A stretch of 64,000 nt of DNA from Ardenticatenales bacterium (GCA_020634515.1 JACKBL010000003.1:310001-374000), one strand, 5' to 3'; counted from the stretch's first letter, positions 16,520-25,782 are shown. Notes: generated by a model from the sequence alone, not told the origin. Numbers and translations: made by a program.

Positions 16520-18499
16520 TTAGGGCTGCTTCAGGTCGATCTCAAAGATGTTGTACAACTCTGAGTTCTGCGTCGGGTCCACGCCAAAGTTCAGCACTTC
16601 GGGACGGGCCGCGGCCACCTTCAAGCGCAGGAACAACGGGATAACGGGCACGTTCTCCGAGAAAATCAACTGCGCCTGCTTGTGATACTGCTCGTACTCC
16701 GGCGTACCCGGCAACGAAGCCAGCGCCGCCTTGCAAGCGACATCATAGTCGGCATTGCTCCAACCCGTTTCGTTTGAGCCGCCCCAGCCAGCCTTATAAC
16801 CCTCTTCCGGTGGGCCAGGGATCTCGTCCGTGATGTACAGGTTGCAGGACGGGTCCACGCCCGTCAACCAGGCAAACTCGCCCAGGTCAAACGTACGGCC
16901 AAACAGCGGACCATCCGGACCATCGGCGAACCACTCGCTCGCGGGCAGGTATTCGAGTTCGATGTCAATCCCGCACTGGATCATGTTCTCCTTGAAGATT
17001 TGCGTCAACTGCTGGCGCATCTCATTGCCGGAAGTCGTACCCAGGTTCACTTTGAAGTTCTCGCCCGTGGTCGGGTGGTTGCGGATGCCATCGCCATCCG
17101 TATCCAGGAAGCCGGCATCATCCAGCAATTTGTTGGCGGCGTCCACGTCGTACGGCCACTGCTTGTTGTCCTGGTTAAAGAGCGGATGGACGCTGGGGAT
17201 GTAGCTGCTGATCACCTCGGAACGGCCATACAGGATGTTATCCACCATGCTTTGCCGATCAGTACACATGGTCATCGCCTGGCGCACGCGCACATCATCA
17301 AACCAGATAATGCGGTCGCCACCGCGTGCCGTGGAGTCCCAGGGGTCAATGTTGAAGTCGATGTGCTCAAACACGGTACCCGTCTGGAAGTAGGGAACGA
17401 GAATGCCGCTGTTTTCCGCTTCAATGAGGAACGGGGCCTGCGTCACGTCCATGCCATCCTGCGTGCCAATGTCGCACTGCCCCGCCAGAAGCTGGGCAAT
17501 CAACTGGTTGGTATCCGGAACGAACTTGTAGGTGACGCTGTCCAGGTAGGGCAGTCCTTCGGAAGCGCGGTAGTAGTTGGGGTTCTTCACCAGGGTGATA
17601 TGGTCGCCGGCGATCCATTCGGTCACCATGAAGGCGCCATCGCCCATCGGCATGCGGGAACTCTGTTCCGCTTCCAGCAACTCAGATGCAGTGAAGCCGC
17701 TCCAGGCGTGGCGCGGCAGAACCGGCCAGTTGGCGGGACCATTCAGATAGTATTGGGAGTCCACAAAGCCGGGAAGACCGCGCCAGATTGTCGTCAGGTC
17801 ATCCTTGGCCTCGTAGCTGGCGGTGCGGTCAACCTGGAATTTGCCGCGCGGTGTATCCGGGTCGACGGCCAATTCATAGCTGTAGACGGAGTCATCAGCC
17901 GTTACAGGCGTGCCATCAGACCAGATGCGCGGTTTCATGGTCATTTCGACGACCATTTGTTTCATTTCCACCGGAGTGCTGCCATCGAAGGTCACTTCGT
18001 CGCCGTTCGCGTTCAGGACAACGAGGCCCTCTTCCAGAGTGGTGGGGTTGTTGTCTTTGTCCATCACCTTGTCGCCAGCGTTGACGGTGACTGTCTCGAA
18101 GTAAGCATCTCCATCAGCAATCGAGGGGATTTTCTCCACGCCCTGCGCCTGATAGGCGTAGGAAAGCGTGGTGACGTCGTTCTCATAGATAGCGTGCAGA
18201 ACGGCGGATTGCGCCAGCATGTTGCCACCGTAAACGTACAACGTTTCCGGTTCCTGCGCCATGCAGACGATCAGGTTCTTCGGTTCGGCAGGCACGAGCG
18301 CCGGGGTCGGTGTCACTTCAACTTGCTCCACGACCACGCGCGTCACTTCTTGGGCCTGCCCTTCCACCATCACTTCCTCGGTAACGACGCGGGTGACTTC
18401 AACCGTCTCCTTCACCACTTCCGGCTGGCAGGCGGCCAGGATGAGTACACCCATTGCCAGGATTGCCACAATAAGGGCAAATCGTTTGTACGAAAGCAT
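16520..18499 (-). CDS. Peptide ABC transporter substrate-binding lipoprotein (SBP family 5), copy 2
   Basis: A 659-residue paralogue of the lipoprotein at 12725-14674, alike from the lipobox (L-A-A-C) through the E-V-T-R-V-V linker to the closing F-E-I-D-L. It differs by small insertions, for example D-P-W-D-S-T-A-R-G-G-D-R in the middle. The ribosome-binding site GGAGG lies five bases before the ATG. No permease or ATPase follows; the terminator at 16421 comes straight after it. This orphan copy probably feeds the same transporter with a different ligand range, which is inference. A near-perfect promoter at 18791-18819 would give a leader of about 285 bases. Confidence 0.92.
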   Translation of the reverse strand: MLSYKRFALIVAILAMGVLILAACQPEVVKETVEVTRVVTEEVMVEGQAQEVTRVVVEQVEVTPTPALVPAEPKNLIVCMAQEPETLYVYGGNMLAQSAVLHAIYENDVTTLSYAYQAQGVEKIPSIADGDAYFETVTVNAGDKVMDKDNNPTTLEEGLVVLNANGDEVTFDGSTPVEMKQMVVEMTMKPRIWSDGTPVTADDSVYSYELAVDPDTPRGKFQVDRTASYEAKDDLTTIWRGLPGFVDSQYYLNGPANWPVLPRHAWSGFTASELLEAEQSSRMPMGDGAFMVTEWIAGDHITLVKNPNYYRASEGLPYLDSVTYKFVPDTNQLIAQLLAGQCDIGTQDGMDVTQAPFLIEAENSGILVPYFQTGTVFEHIDFNIDPWDSTARGGDRIIWFDDVRVRQAMTMCTDRQSMVDNILYGRSEVISSYIPSVHPLFNQDNKQWPYDVDAANKLLDDAGFLDTDGDGIRNHPTTGENFKVNLGTTSGNEMRQQLTQIFKENMIQCGIDIELEYLPASEWFADGPDGPLFGRTFDLGEFAWLTGVDPSCNLYITDEIPGPPEEGYKAGWGGSNETGWSNADYDVACKAALASLPGTPEYEQYHKQAQLIFSENVPVIPLFLRLKVAAARPEVLNFGVDPTQNSELYNIFEIDLKQP

Positions 18500-18790
18500 C
18501 TTTTCCTCCGATTAGTTCAAATGGGATGGTACCGCTTGCGCGCGGCCATCACAATACGGGATGGGAACGGATTGTCCCCGTTCCTGAGTCTAGGGTGCGC
18601 GTTTTGCCGGCATCGCAAACCGCCACCAATACGCGCAAAACAAAGCTGTCTTCCACATCAACAAGAAAGTCCATCAATTGCGCGCATCACCTCCTACAAG
18701 AAAGTCGGCCGCGGGGACCTGGGTCCAACATGTCCCCCGCTCCACAACCCAACACCCTGCTATTCAGGGCGCATGATAAGGACAATAAAC
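18500..18790 (-). other. Long untranslated leader of the second lipoprotein gene
   Basis: The stretch between the predicted transcription start and the ATG, roughly 285 bases. It has one TGCCGGCA (about 18605) and short inverted segments such as AACGGATTGTCCCCGTT near 18566. I do not recognise a known riboswitch class. Confidence 0.35.
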
Positions 18791-18819
18791 ATTATACGAT
18801 GGTGTCATCTTAGTGTCAA
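18791..18819 (-). promoter_or_regulatory. Consensus sigma-70 promoter for the second lipoprotein gene
   Basis: On the minus strand, TTGACA (complement of 18814-18819) and TATAAT (complement of 18791-18796) are separated by 17 bases. This is an exact consensus pair in an A+T-rich island. The spacer contains GATGACAC, and GTGTCAT-type words recur around it, so it may overlap an operator. Confidence 0.75.
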
Positions 18820-19158
18820 TAGGGTTTCCATGAGAAAAATAGATCGAGATATTTTATCTATTTTTCTTTATAAGATGTCTATTAAGTGTCATTTCGGTGA
18901 CTTTTTCCTGACGCCGCTCGCGCCTGCCGAACGGCGCGCGGACGCGACGAGCGAGGCATGGCAACGACCGTCGTTCCCCTCGTAGTGCGCCACCAGGCAG
19001 GCACGCTTACGGTGTTCAACAAAGTGGACTATCGCTCAAATGTGGAAGTCTACGGCTCCGGAGAGACGGGCCGGGTTCAGCCCCAATAGCGTCGCCGATT
19101 CAGCGGCGGAAACCGGTATCGGCCAATCAGTGAAGAAGAATCGAGCATCTGCCCTGCC
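18820..19158. other. Intergenic region; one weak small open frame
   Basis: An A+T-rich island (18820-18910) is followed by G+C-rich sequence. An open frame of 43 codons runs from the ATG at 18958 to the TAG at 19087, with GCGAGG before it. Its product shows no similarity I recognise and I do not call it a gene. The last 60 bases lead into the kinase stop codon. Confidence 0.35.
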
Positions 19159-21756
19159 CTACGGATAGACAAGGTTCATGCTGCCGCTGGCGTCTGTCTG
19201 CCCAACGACGGTCAACTCCACCCACCAGACGTCTCCCGCCCGCCATTGGTCAGGCAGCAGGCGGTAACTGAGCGCCAACGGGGGTGGTCCCGTCCGTTCG
19301 GCGTAGGGCGTTATGTGCCCGGGTCCAAAGATCCGCAGCGAAAGTGCCTCTGGGGTAATGCCGCTCCAGGTTGTGCGAGCCACAAGCACGCCGACGCCTG
19401 CCGGCATTATCACGCTAATCTGGCTGGCATTCTCCGGCGTCAGCAGAAATTGGTCGGTCAGGGGGCCGCCTGACGGATAGAGTAGGGTCAATGAGGCGTC
19501 GGCGGCGGCGCTGCCGGCATTTTCAATCACCACATCCCACGCACGCCCCAGCCCCAGGTCCCCATCCGTGAGCGTGTAGACAAACTGGAGCGGGCTGCCG
19601 CCATTCGCCTGCGCCGCCACCGCGCCCGTCTCCGGGTTCACCAGGCGCACGTCGAGTTCTTGCGGCCCGCCATCATTCCAACTAAGCGTGAGGCTGATGG
19701 GGCCTGCTGCCGGCATAAGCAAGCTATAGCGGCGCTGACCAGAAAGGAGACGTAGACCGTGGTCCCACGTTTGCAACTGCTGCACGACCAGCGTCGGCGT
19801 CGGCGTCGGCGTTGGGGTTTGCGTGGGCGCAGGCGTAGGCGTGACCGTGGGCAAGGGCGTGCGCGTGGGCGTGGGCGTAGCGGTTTCGGCGATGGTGGGA
19901 TTTCTGCCGGCATCCACCTCCGCCCCATCCGCCATCCCATCCCCATCACTATCCGCCCGCAGCGGGTCGGAATGAACCTCATTCACCTCCACCCCATCCG
20001 TCAGGCCATCCCCATCCGTATCCGCCACTTGCGGATTCGTCCCCAACTTCTCCTCCTCCCCATTGGCGAGGCCATCCCCATCATCATCCCCCAACTGGCG
20101 GGCCATCTCCGCCGTGGCCGTTGCCGCGGCTGCCGCGTCTGCTTCCGCCTGGGCCGTGGCCAGGGCGGCCATCGTAGCCGTGGTCTGCGCCGCCACGGCC
20201 CGCTGCGTACTCGTCGCCGCCGCCTGTTGCGCCGCCACCTGCACCGTGGCCGCCGCCGCCACATCCCGCTCCCGCACAAAAGAGAGCAGCGCCGCCGCGG
20301 ACAGGCAGGCCGCCACCAGCAGCACCAGAACGACGGCAATCAACCATGCCGGCAGCGGCCAGGACCGACCTGAAGAGGCAACTGGGGGCGCGGGCGCGGG
20401 CGTGGACGCGGGCGGCGCGGGCGCGGGCGCGGCCGCTACCGCCGCAGATGCTGACGCAAACCAGCGCAGCGTACAGGGGCCAAGTCGTAGTGGAACGCCC
20501 GGTGGCCATGGATGCGGATTATGGGGATCCAGAGGCTCTTCCCCCAGGCGCGTGCCGTTGGTGCTGCCCAGGTCGGTCACATGCCAGCCGGCGTCGGTTC
20601 GTTCCAGGCGCACGTGCATACGCGAGATACCGTTGCCCGCCAGCACAATCTGGTTCTGCTCGGCCCGCCCCACGGTCAAAGCAGCCTGCGTCAGAGGTAT
20701 CGTCTGCGCGGGCTGATCGCTGCACTCAACGACCAACCGCTCCCCCGGTAGCGGGGAAACCGGCGACTCCGGCAGCAACGTCGGCGGGGGTTCCGGCGGC
20801 ATCTGGCGCGAGGCGGAGAGGCGAACGGAGGCGGTCAGGCTCAACATCGGCCCCACCGCCGTTGGCGGCGCGGCCACATCCAACCCATCCCGCTCGCGCG
20901 CCAGTTGACGCAAGGCGGCGGCCAGTTCCGCGCCCGTCTGGTAGCGCGCCAGCGGGTCACGGGCAATCGCCCGGCTGATCAGCGCGGCAACGGGCGCGGG
21001 CAGGTCCGGGCGCACGGTTTGCGGCGGCGGCGGCGTCTCGCGCAGGTGTTTCACCACGGCGTCCGTGGGCGATTTGATCTGGAACGGCAGCCGCCCCGTA
21101 GCCATCTCATACAGCATCACGCCCACGGCGTAGAGGTCGGCGCGACCATCCACGGCTTCGCCCAGGATGTGTTCGGGCGCCATGTAGGAAAGCGTGCCCA
21201 GCATGGTTCCCGATTGGGTGCTGAAGTCGCCTTCCAGAATTTTCGCCAGGCCAAAATCGGCGACGAGGGCGCGAATGGGCGGCTCTTCGGCGCGCTCGGA
21301 TCGTTCCAGCGGTTGTAGCAGCACATTGTCCGGTTTGATGTCGCGGTGGACGACGCCCTGGCGATGGGCGTAATCGAGGGCATCGGCAACCTGAGCCAAC
21401 ACCCAAAGCCCTTCACGTAAATCAATCCACTGCGCCTGCTCCTGTGCCTGGCGCAGCGCCGCACGCAGGCTAAGGCCGGGCACGTAGGCCATGACCAGGT
21501 AGAGTAATTCCTGGTAGGAGCCGAAATCGTAAACGCGCACGATGGCAGCATGATCGAGGCGAGCGGCAACTTGCGCTTCTTTCCAGAATCGCTGGCGGAA
21601 TTCCGGTTCGCGCCCCAGATGTTCGTGCATCACTTTCAGGCTGACGAGGCGGGTGAGGTTGAGGTCGTAGGCGAGGTAGACGGCTCCCATGCCCCCCTGC
21701 CCCAACAGGGCGTCAATGCGATACCGTTCGATTTGTTTGCCGACGAGATTGCTCAT
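19159..21756 (-). CDS. Transmembrane Ser/Thr protein kinase with FHA domain and TSP3 repeats
   Basis: An 865-residue protein. Kinase domain (about residues 10-275): G-Q-G-G-M-G-A-V-Y, S-L-K-V-M (ATP Lys), V-V-H-R-D-I-K-P-D-N (catalytic loop), V-A-D-F-G-L-A-K, and Y-M-A-P-E-H. FHA domain (about 345-415): V-G-R-A-E-Q-N-Q-I, I-S-R-M-H-V, and D-L-G-S-T-N-G-T. A single membrane span (about 455-480, W-P-L-P-A-W-L-I-A-V-V-L) leads to an Ala-rich coil, three D-x-D-G-D-G calcium-binding thrombospondin type-3 repeats (about 550-625), a T-P repeat stretch, and a C-terminal beta-rich region. Both signalling domains are therefore cytoplasmic and the calcium/T-P part is outside. Downstream neighbours in the same direction are unrelated; upstream is the HELTH protein. 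The ligand is unknown. Confidence 0.9.
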   Translation of the reverse strand: MSNLVGKQIERYRIDALLGQGGMGAVYLAYDLNLTRLVSLKVMHEHLGREPEFRQRFWKEAQVAARLDHAAIVRVYDFGSYQELLYLVMAYVPGLSLRAALRQAQEQAQWIDLREGLWVLAQVADALDYAHRQGVVHRDIKPDNVLLQPLERSERAEEPPIRALVADFGLAKILEGDFSTQSGTMLGTLSYMAPEHILGEAVDGRADLYAVGVMLYEMATGRLPFQIKSPTDAVVKHLRETPPPPQTVRPDLPAPVAALISRAIARDPLARYQTGAELAAALRQLARERDGLDVAAPPTAVGPMLSLTASVRLSASRQMPPEPPPTLLPESPVSPLPGERLVVECSDQPAQTIPLTQAALTVGRAEQNQIVLAGNGISRMHVRLERTDAGWHVTDLGSTNGTRLGEEPLDPHNPHPWPPGVPLRLGPCTLRWFASASAAVAAAPAPAPPASTPAPAPPVASSGRSWPLPAWLIAVVLVLLVAACLSAAALLSFVRERDVAAAATVQVAAQQAAATSTQRAVAAQTTATMAALATAQAEADAAAAATATAEMARQLGDDDGDGLANGEEEKLGTNPQVADTDGDGLTDGVEVNEVHSDPLRADSDGDGMADGAEVDAGRNPTIAETATPTPTRTPLPTVTPTPAPTQTPTPTPTPTLVVQQLQTWDHGLRLLSGQRRYSLLMPAAGPISLTLSWNDGGPQELDVRLVNPETGAVAAQANGGSPLQFVYTLTDGDLGLGRAWDVVIENAGSAAADASLTLLYPSGGPLTDQFLLTPENASQISVIMPAGVGVLVARTTWSGITPEALSLRIFGPGHITPYAERTGPPPLALSYRLLPDQWRAGDVWWVELTVVGQTDASGSMNLVYP

Positions 21757-21856
21757 GTGGTTTCCGTCTTGATTCTTGGAGAATGAACCAATCTTGGGGA
21801 GGGTTTGTTCTATACCATCTGGTTAGACGCGCGGCGGGGCCGTTTGGTTCCCCCGG

Positions 21857-22609
21857 CTACAGTTCTCCCCGGCGCAGGGCGTGAATGAAGGGTTCGTAGG
21901 CGGTGGTGTCGGCGTTATGCCGGCATCTGACAAAATAATCCTGCACAATCCGCGCCTGCGCCTCGCGGTTGAAGTACCCCGGCCCCTGACGCGCCTCATA
22001 GGCCGCCACCAACCCGGCCACCCCGCCGTAGTCATAGCACGCCGGGCCGTCGCGCCACTGCGCCAGGATGGCCTCCGTCATGTACAGCGTGCCAACTTTC
22101 TCGTACTGGTAAACGTGCGTCAGTTCATGCATCAGCAGGGGCAAATTGGCGCGTGTATGCCGACCCGACCGTGGCAGATGGATGGTATGCCAGGTGGCGA
22201 AGGCGCGTTCGCCATTTAAATGGAATATCAAGGAAAGGATGCCCCCTGTCGATACGCGCACGTCCTGATAGCGGAGGCCGTCCCAGCCAAACAGAGTGGC
22301 GGCAGCGGCGACCTCCATACTGGTCAAGGGCGTCGTATGCGCAAACCAGCGCAGCAGCGCCTGCGCTATCTCCGGGCCGCCAACCAGGTCGAAAAGCTGG
22401 ACACCCAGGCGATGCAGCGTGGTGAGCGGGGGCATTGGCGCGGCAGCGCGCCGCCAACGCACAGCGGCGGCAGCAGTTACCTGCAGCCGCCGCCACCGCA
22501 CTGCCCCATCTCGCCAGAGATTCCAGGGCCAGAGCCAGCTATCTTGCAGCCTTTTCGCCAGCCATGTGATGGCGCGTTGCGCCTTATCCGCCCACATGGG
22601 CATAATCAT
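21857..22609 (-). CDS. Putative zincin-like protein with HELTH motif (DUF4157-like)
   Basis: About 250 residues. The key motif is M-H-E-L-T-H-V-Y-Q-Y-E (around residue 160), which matches the H-E-x-x-H zinc site of DUF4157-type proteins, sometimes found near contractile injection or polymorphic toxin genes. The N-terminal third is basic and Trp-rich and may associate with membrane. The start is uncertain: ATG codons at 22609, 22603 and 22597 and a TTG at 22624 are all possible. It lies 47 bases or more after the LiaF-like gene and 100 bases before the kinase gene. Whether it is a protease is unknown. The family name is my best guess from the motif alone. Confidence 0.6.
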   Translation of the reverse strand: MIMPMWADKAQRAITWLAKRLQDSWLWPWNLWRDGAVRWRRLQVTAAAAVRWRRAAAPMPPLTTLHRLGVQLFDLVGGPEIAQALLRWFAHTTPLTSMEVAAAATLFGWDGLRYQDVRVSTGGILSLIFHLNGERAFATWHTIHLPRSGRHTRANLPLLMHELTHVYQYEKVGTLYMTEAILAQWRDGPACYDYGGVAGLVAAYEARQGPGYFNREAQARIVQDYFVRCRHNADTTAYEPFIHALRRGEL

Positions 22610-22656
22610 ACCCGCGGCGGACAATGCCTGCCAATCAGCCAGCCAGCCGTCGTCCG

Positions 22657-23718
22657 TCAGTTGCCGGATTTAACGTTGATGCTGCCTGAACCCTGCCTGA
22701 TGACGAGAGTAAGCTGGTTGGCGCTGTCGCCATAACCCTCGGTTTCCCAGACGGGGTTATCTTCGTCGTTGTCGATCTGGTTCAGCCGACCGCCGGCGTT
22801 GAAACCACCGCTGCCGCGATTTACTTCCATGCGGAGTTGCATGGAATCGGGTAGGTGGATGGTGACAGAGCCGGAACCGCTATTGATCTCAATTTCGTGC
22901 CGCCCAGATGCCGGCAGCGTCATTGTCACGCTGCCCGAACCCAGGTCAAAAGCAGCATCATAGTCGCCATCGGCCATAACGACTTGGGCATGGCCAGAAC
23001 CGCCATTCATGTCCAGGTAGGTCACCTGCAGGCCGCGCATGTCCAGGTCAACGGCGCCAGAGTTAACGCCGAGGCGCAGATCAAGTGACACGTCCGGGCT
23101 GAGGCCAATGTCCCACCGCTGCGCCTCATTCCAGGAAAACCAGGTAGCCGGGTTGAAGACAAAGCCGCCGGCATCTTCCGTGGCCAGGTCAATGGTGGCT
23201 TTGCTGCTGGCACTGCTCGCGTCAAAGTTCAGCCGATTCCCATACGTCACTTCGCCCTTGATCACGCTGGCGCTGTCACTGAGCGCGTACAGGTCCGCCC
23301 CCGGCGCGCCGAAGTCAATACGCACATCCGCGCTGCTCACATCGGCGCTATACTCAATCGGCTCCCGATGCAGTTCCGGGACCGATGGGGTAATACCAAA
23401 ACGGCTAAACACGGTATCGCTGGAACTGAGAAGAACGTAACCAAAAACAGCCACGGTGAGGAGGGCCACGATCAGGCTAAGGAGAGATCCGAACGGGCGC
23501 GGGGCCTGACGCACGATGATGTTGATGCCGCCGAAAACCAGCAGCAGCGGCCACAGTTGCAGCGCCGCCACCCAGTTCAGATTGGACACGATGCCCAGAT
23601 TTTGCAGCAAGAAGTACACGCCAACGCTGATCAACAAAATCGGGCCAAACATGGACGGCGAATGCCGCCTGACATAAACGGGTCTCACGCTTTTTTCTTC
23701 TTGTTTTAACTCGGTCAT
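22657..23718 (-). CDS. LiaF-like membrane protein with DUF4097-type beta domain
   Basis: About 353 residues. The N-terminal half has four hydrophobic spans, starting F-G-P-I-L-L-I-S-V-G-V-Y-F-L-L-Q-N-L-G, the usual DUF5668/LiaF membrane unit. The C-terminal half is a repetitive beta structure rich in S-G-S-G motifs (G-G-S-G-H-A-Q-V, G-S-G-S-V-T-M, N-S-G-S-G-S-V-T-I), the adhesin-like DUF4097 or toastrack type. An AGGAG eleven bases before the ATG at 23718 decides the start. LiaF proteins in Firmicutes repress the LiaRS cell-envelope stress response. No LiaRS pair is seen here, so a link to the nearby kinase is only a guess. Confidence 0.8.
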   Translation of the reverse strand: MTELKQEEKSVRPVYVRRHSPSMFGPILLISVGVYFLLQNLGIVSNLNWVAALQLWPLLLVFGGINIIVRQAPRPFGSLLSLIVALLTVAVFGYVLLSSSDTVFSRFGITPSVPELHREPIEYSADVSSADVRIDFGAPGADLYALSDSASVIKGEVTYGNRLNFDASSASSKATIDLATEDAGGFVFNPATWFSWNEAQRWDIGLSPDVSLDLRLGVNSGAVDLDMRGLQVTYLDMNGGSGHAQVVMADGDYDAAFDLGSGSVTMTLPASGRHEIEINSGSGSVTIHLPDSMQLRMEVNRGSGGFNAGGRLNQIDNDEDNPVWETEGYGDSANQLTLVIRQGSGSINVKSGN

Positions 23719-23874
23719 GCTACTGCTCCTTCGGGAAAAGCTGTCAACGACTGGCAGTTGACGGTTGCTAGTTGACAGTGGGTCGGCCTGGTTAGCGAAA
23801 TGGCGAAACCCACCGCTGTTGTCGGGAAAAGACGTAGAAGACAAGAGGCCGCGCCAACAATTCCCGCAAAATTG

Positions 23875-23948
23875 GTAACTGCTAAGCCAGATTGGACCAA
23901 TTTTCTCTGGTGAAATTGGTCCAATCTCCAGAGAGCGTTAGTAGTTAC
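23875..23948. repeat. Palindromic repeat family A, copy 2 (best-preserved)
   Basis: 74 bases with ends GTAACTGCTAA and TTAGTAGTTAC (inverted, one mismatch) and an inner perfect pair AGATTGGACCAATTT / AAATTGGTCCAATCT. It is intergenic, upstream of the LiaF-like gene. No open frame, so it resembles a non-autonomous miniature element or REP-type sequence. Confidence 0.75.
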
Positions 23949-24107
23949 CAAAATTGTCTATAAAGGATGGGCGAACTGGCAAGCGAGTGACGGCCCCTAT
24001 CGGGCCGCGCACCCACAATATCAATACGCAGCCAGTCCGGATTCGTCGCGCAAACCACGTTTCTGTTATGGCGAACATGGCGACAATGGTGATTCCACCA
24101 CTTTGTG

Positions 24108-24190
24108 GTAACTGCTAACCCTCTCGTGGGCTGAGCTTGTCGAAGCAGATATTGCCTTCGGCAGGCTCAGGCAACGGGCCAGGTAGTTAC
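24108..24190. repeat. Family A-like element with a different core
   Basis: Starts GTAACTGCTAA and ends GTAGTTAC like family A, but the inner part is GGCTGAGCTTGTCGAAG ... CTTCGGCAGGCTCAG, another imperfect inverted repeat. It suggests that the terminal sequence can carry different cores. Confidence 0.5.
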
Positions 24191-24229
24191 TCATCAAGGA
24201 GCATACCTGTTTTTGTTGTCAAGGAACGG

Positions 24230-24363
24230 CAATTAAATCAAACTGACGATGCAATTCCGTGCTTTATTTCGTCGTTAGTCCTAAGCGGAGAAGGACCAAC
24301 TGATATTGGGGTTGGGGACAACGAGATCGGGACTATGACACTCTTTATCGATATGACGAGTTA
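24230..24363 (+). pseudogene. 5' fragment of a gene with a Toprim-like E-G-P-T-D start
   Basis: In frame up to the TAA at 24361-24363, the sequence reads S-L-V-L-S-G-E-G-P-T-D-I-G-V-G-D-N, then G-T-M-T-L-F-I-D. This resembles the N-terminus of Toprim-like DUF proteins, where E-G-x-T-D is the acidic site. The frame stops after about 40 residues, directly abutting the end of the GT4 gene on the other strand, so the rest appears to be lost. No clear start codon or ribosome-binding site. This rests on motif memory only. Confidence 0.35.
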
Positions 24364-25614
24364 ATGTCCGTACACGGCTCGCCGGTAGAGGGCTTCGATT
24401 TCGTCTACGTGCGCGGCGATGGTGCGCACGGGTTGGATGCCCAGGCTGAGCTGCACCAGCCGCTCGCGGTCTTGCGCCAGCGTCAGCAGGGCGGCGCGCA
24501 GGGCGGCGCTGTCACCGGGGGGAACGAGGAGGCCATCCACGTTGTGCCGTACGCGCTCGGCCAGCGCCCCCAGGTTGGAGGCGACCACGGGTACGCCGGC
24601 GGCAAATGCCTCCTGGATGACCAGCGCGGCAGTTTCGTACCAGAGGGAGGGGACGACGAGGACGTCCAGGTGGACGAGTTCCTGCCATAATTGTTGGCGG
24701 TCTACCTGGCCCGCGAAATGGATGGGGGCGCGGGGGGCCATTTGCCGCAGCGCGCGCGCATAGTCAGGATAGGCGGCCATGTTGCCGTAAATGGTGAGTT
24801 GGACGGCGTTATCGGGAATGCCGGCAACGGCCTCGACGAGAACGTGTACCCCTTTTTGCCAGGCGATGCCGCCGACGTATCCTACGTGAAGGTTGCCGGT
24901 TGCGGGTCGGGTGCGTGCCGGCATTTTTCGTGGCAGCGCAATCCCATGGGGCACAACCATGATCCGCTCCTCCGGCAGCCCCAGTTCGCCATACAATGCT
25001 CGCACAAACCGCGTCGGCGCAATCAAGCGGCTGGCACCCTCCCAGACAGGACGCAGCCGTGCGGCGCGCATGGCCAGCAGCGGAACCAACGCCGGAGAAA
25101 GCGGCCACAAACCACCCCGCCCCGCGCGCGCCAGCGCACAGCGCGCACAGTTCAACCACAGACGCGGCCCCGCGCAAATGGTTTCATCGTAGTTCGTGAC
25201 CAACTGCGCGTTGGCGCACACCCACCAGAAGTCGTGCAGCGTCAGTAAATAAGGAAGTCCGCGCCGCCGCAATTGTACCGGCAACGAGGCGGGTAATCCC
25301 AGCAAATGCTGCACGTGAACCACATCCGGCTGCTCCTCGCGCAGCACCTGCGCCAGCGCCGCATCCAGCAATTGGTCGCCAAACGTCGCCAGGAAGCGGC
25401 CCGTGGGCGTCACCGGACGCGATGTTGCCGCCCAAACCCGCGCCCCGCCCGGTTCGCGCCATCCCTCCAGGGAGGCTTCCGCGCCGTCGCGCCGGAAAAA
25501 CACGGCCACATCGTGACCACGCGCCACCAACTGCGCCGCCAACTGCTGCGTGTACAATTCCGTGCCGCCCACGTAGTCGGGCGGGTATTGGTGAACGAGG
25601 TGAAGAATGCGCAT
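24361..25614 (-). CDS. Glycosyltransferase family 4 (GT-B)
   Basis: 417 residues starting M-R-I-L-H-L-V-H-Q-Y-P-P-D-Y-V-G-G-T-E-L-Y-T, the usual GT4 N-terminus with a GGxE loop. The C-terminal donor domain has V-G-Y-V-G-G-I-A-W-Q-K-G-V-H and the E-x7-E motif in Y-E-T-A-A-L-V-I-Q-E-A-F-A-A-G-V-P-V-V. A cysteine cluster (C-A-G-P-R-L-W-L-N-C-A-R-C) lies near residue 155, a feature of some GT4 subgroups. It probably transfers a hexose from a nucleotide donor to a lipid-linked or protein-linked glycan in the cytoplasm. It is the third of three consecutive GT4 genes, separated from the second by a family A repeat. Confidence 0.88.
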   Translation of the reverse strand: MRILHLVHQYPPDYVGGTELYTQQLAAQLVARGHDVAVFFRRDGAEASLEGWREPGGARVWAATSRPVTPTGRFLATFGDQLLDAALAQVLREEQPDVVHVQHLLGLPASLPVQLRRRGLPYLLTLHDFWWVCANAQLVTNYDETICAGPRLWLNCARCALARAGRGGLWPLSPALVPLLAMRAARLRPVWEGASRLIAPTRFVRALYGELGLPEERIMVVPHGIALPRKMPARTRPATGNLHVGYVGGIAWQKGVHVLVEAVAGIPDNAVQLTIYGNMAAYPDYARALRQMAPRAPIHFAGQVDRQQLWQELVHLDVLVVPSLWYETAALVIQEAFAAGVPVVASNLGALAERVRHNVDGLLVPPGDSAALRAALLTLAQDRERLVQLSLGIQPVRTIAAHVDEIEALYRRAVYGH

Positions 25615-25635
25615 GAGGGAGGGAATAATGAATGG

Positions 25636-25702
25636 GTAAATGAGATGGGACTAATTTTCTCCGGTGAAATTGGTCCCATCTCCAGAACGCGTTAGTAGTT
25701 AC
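25636..25702. repeat. Palindromic repeat family A, copy 3 (left end degenerate)
   Basis: The right end TTAGTAGTTAC is intact, and the core is GGGACTAATTTTCTCCGG ... AAATTGGTCCC. The left end reads GTAAATGAG instead of GTAACTGCTAAG. It sits between two GT4 genes, just upstream of the one starting at 25614. Confidence 0.65.
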
Positions 25703-25782
25703 GGAAAATTGTTGAATGATTGCCGTCAGGAGAGACTGGAATAGTTTGGGAAACGACGCCAGTCTGGGACGGGAATCCGATG

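Noticed and set aside
18958..19089. 43-codon plus-strand frame M-A-T-T-V-V-P-L-V-V
   Set aside because: Only a weak ribosome-binding site and no family resemblance, so not called a gene.
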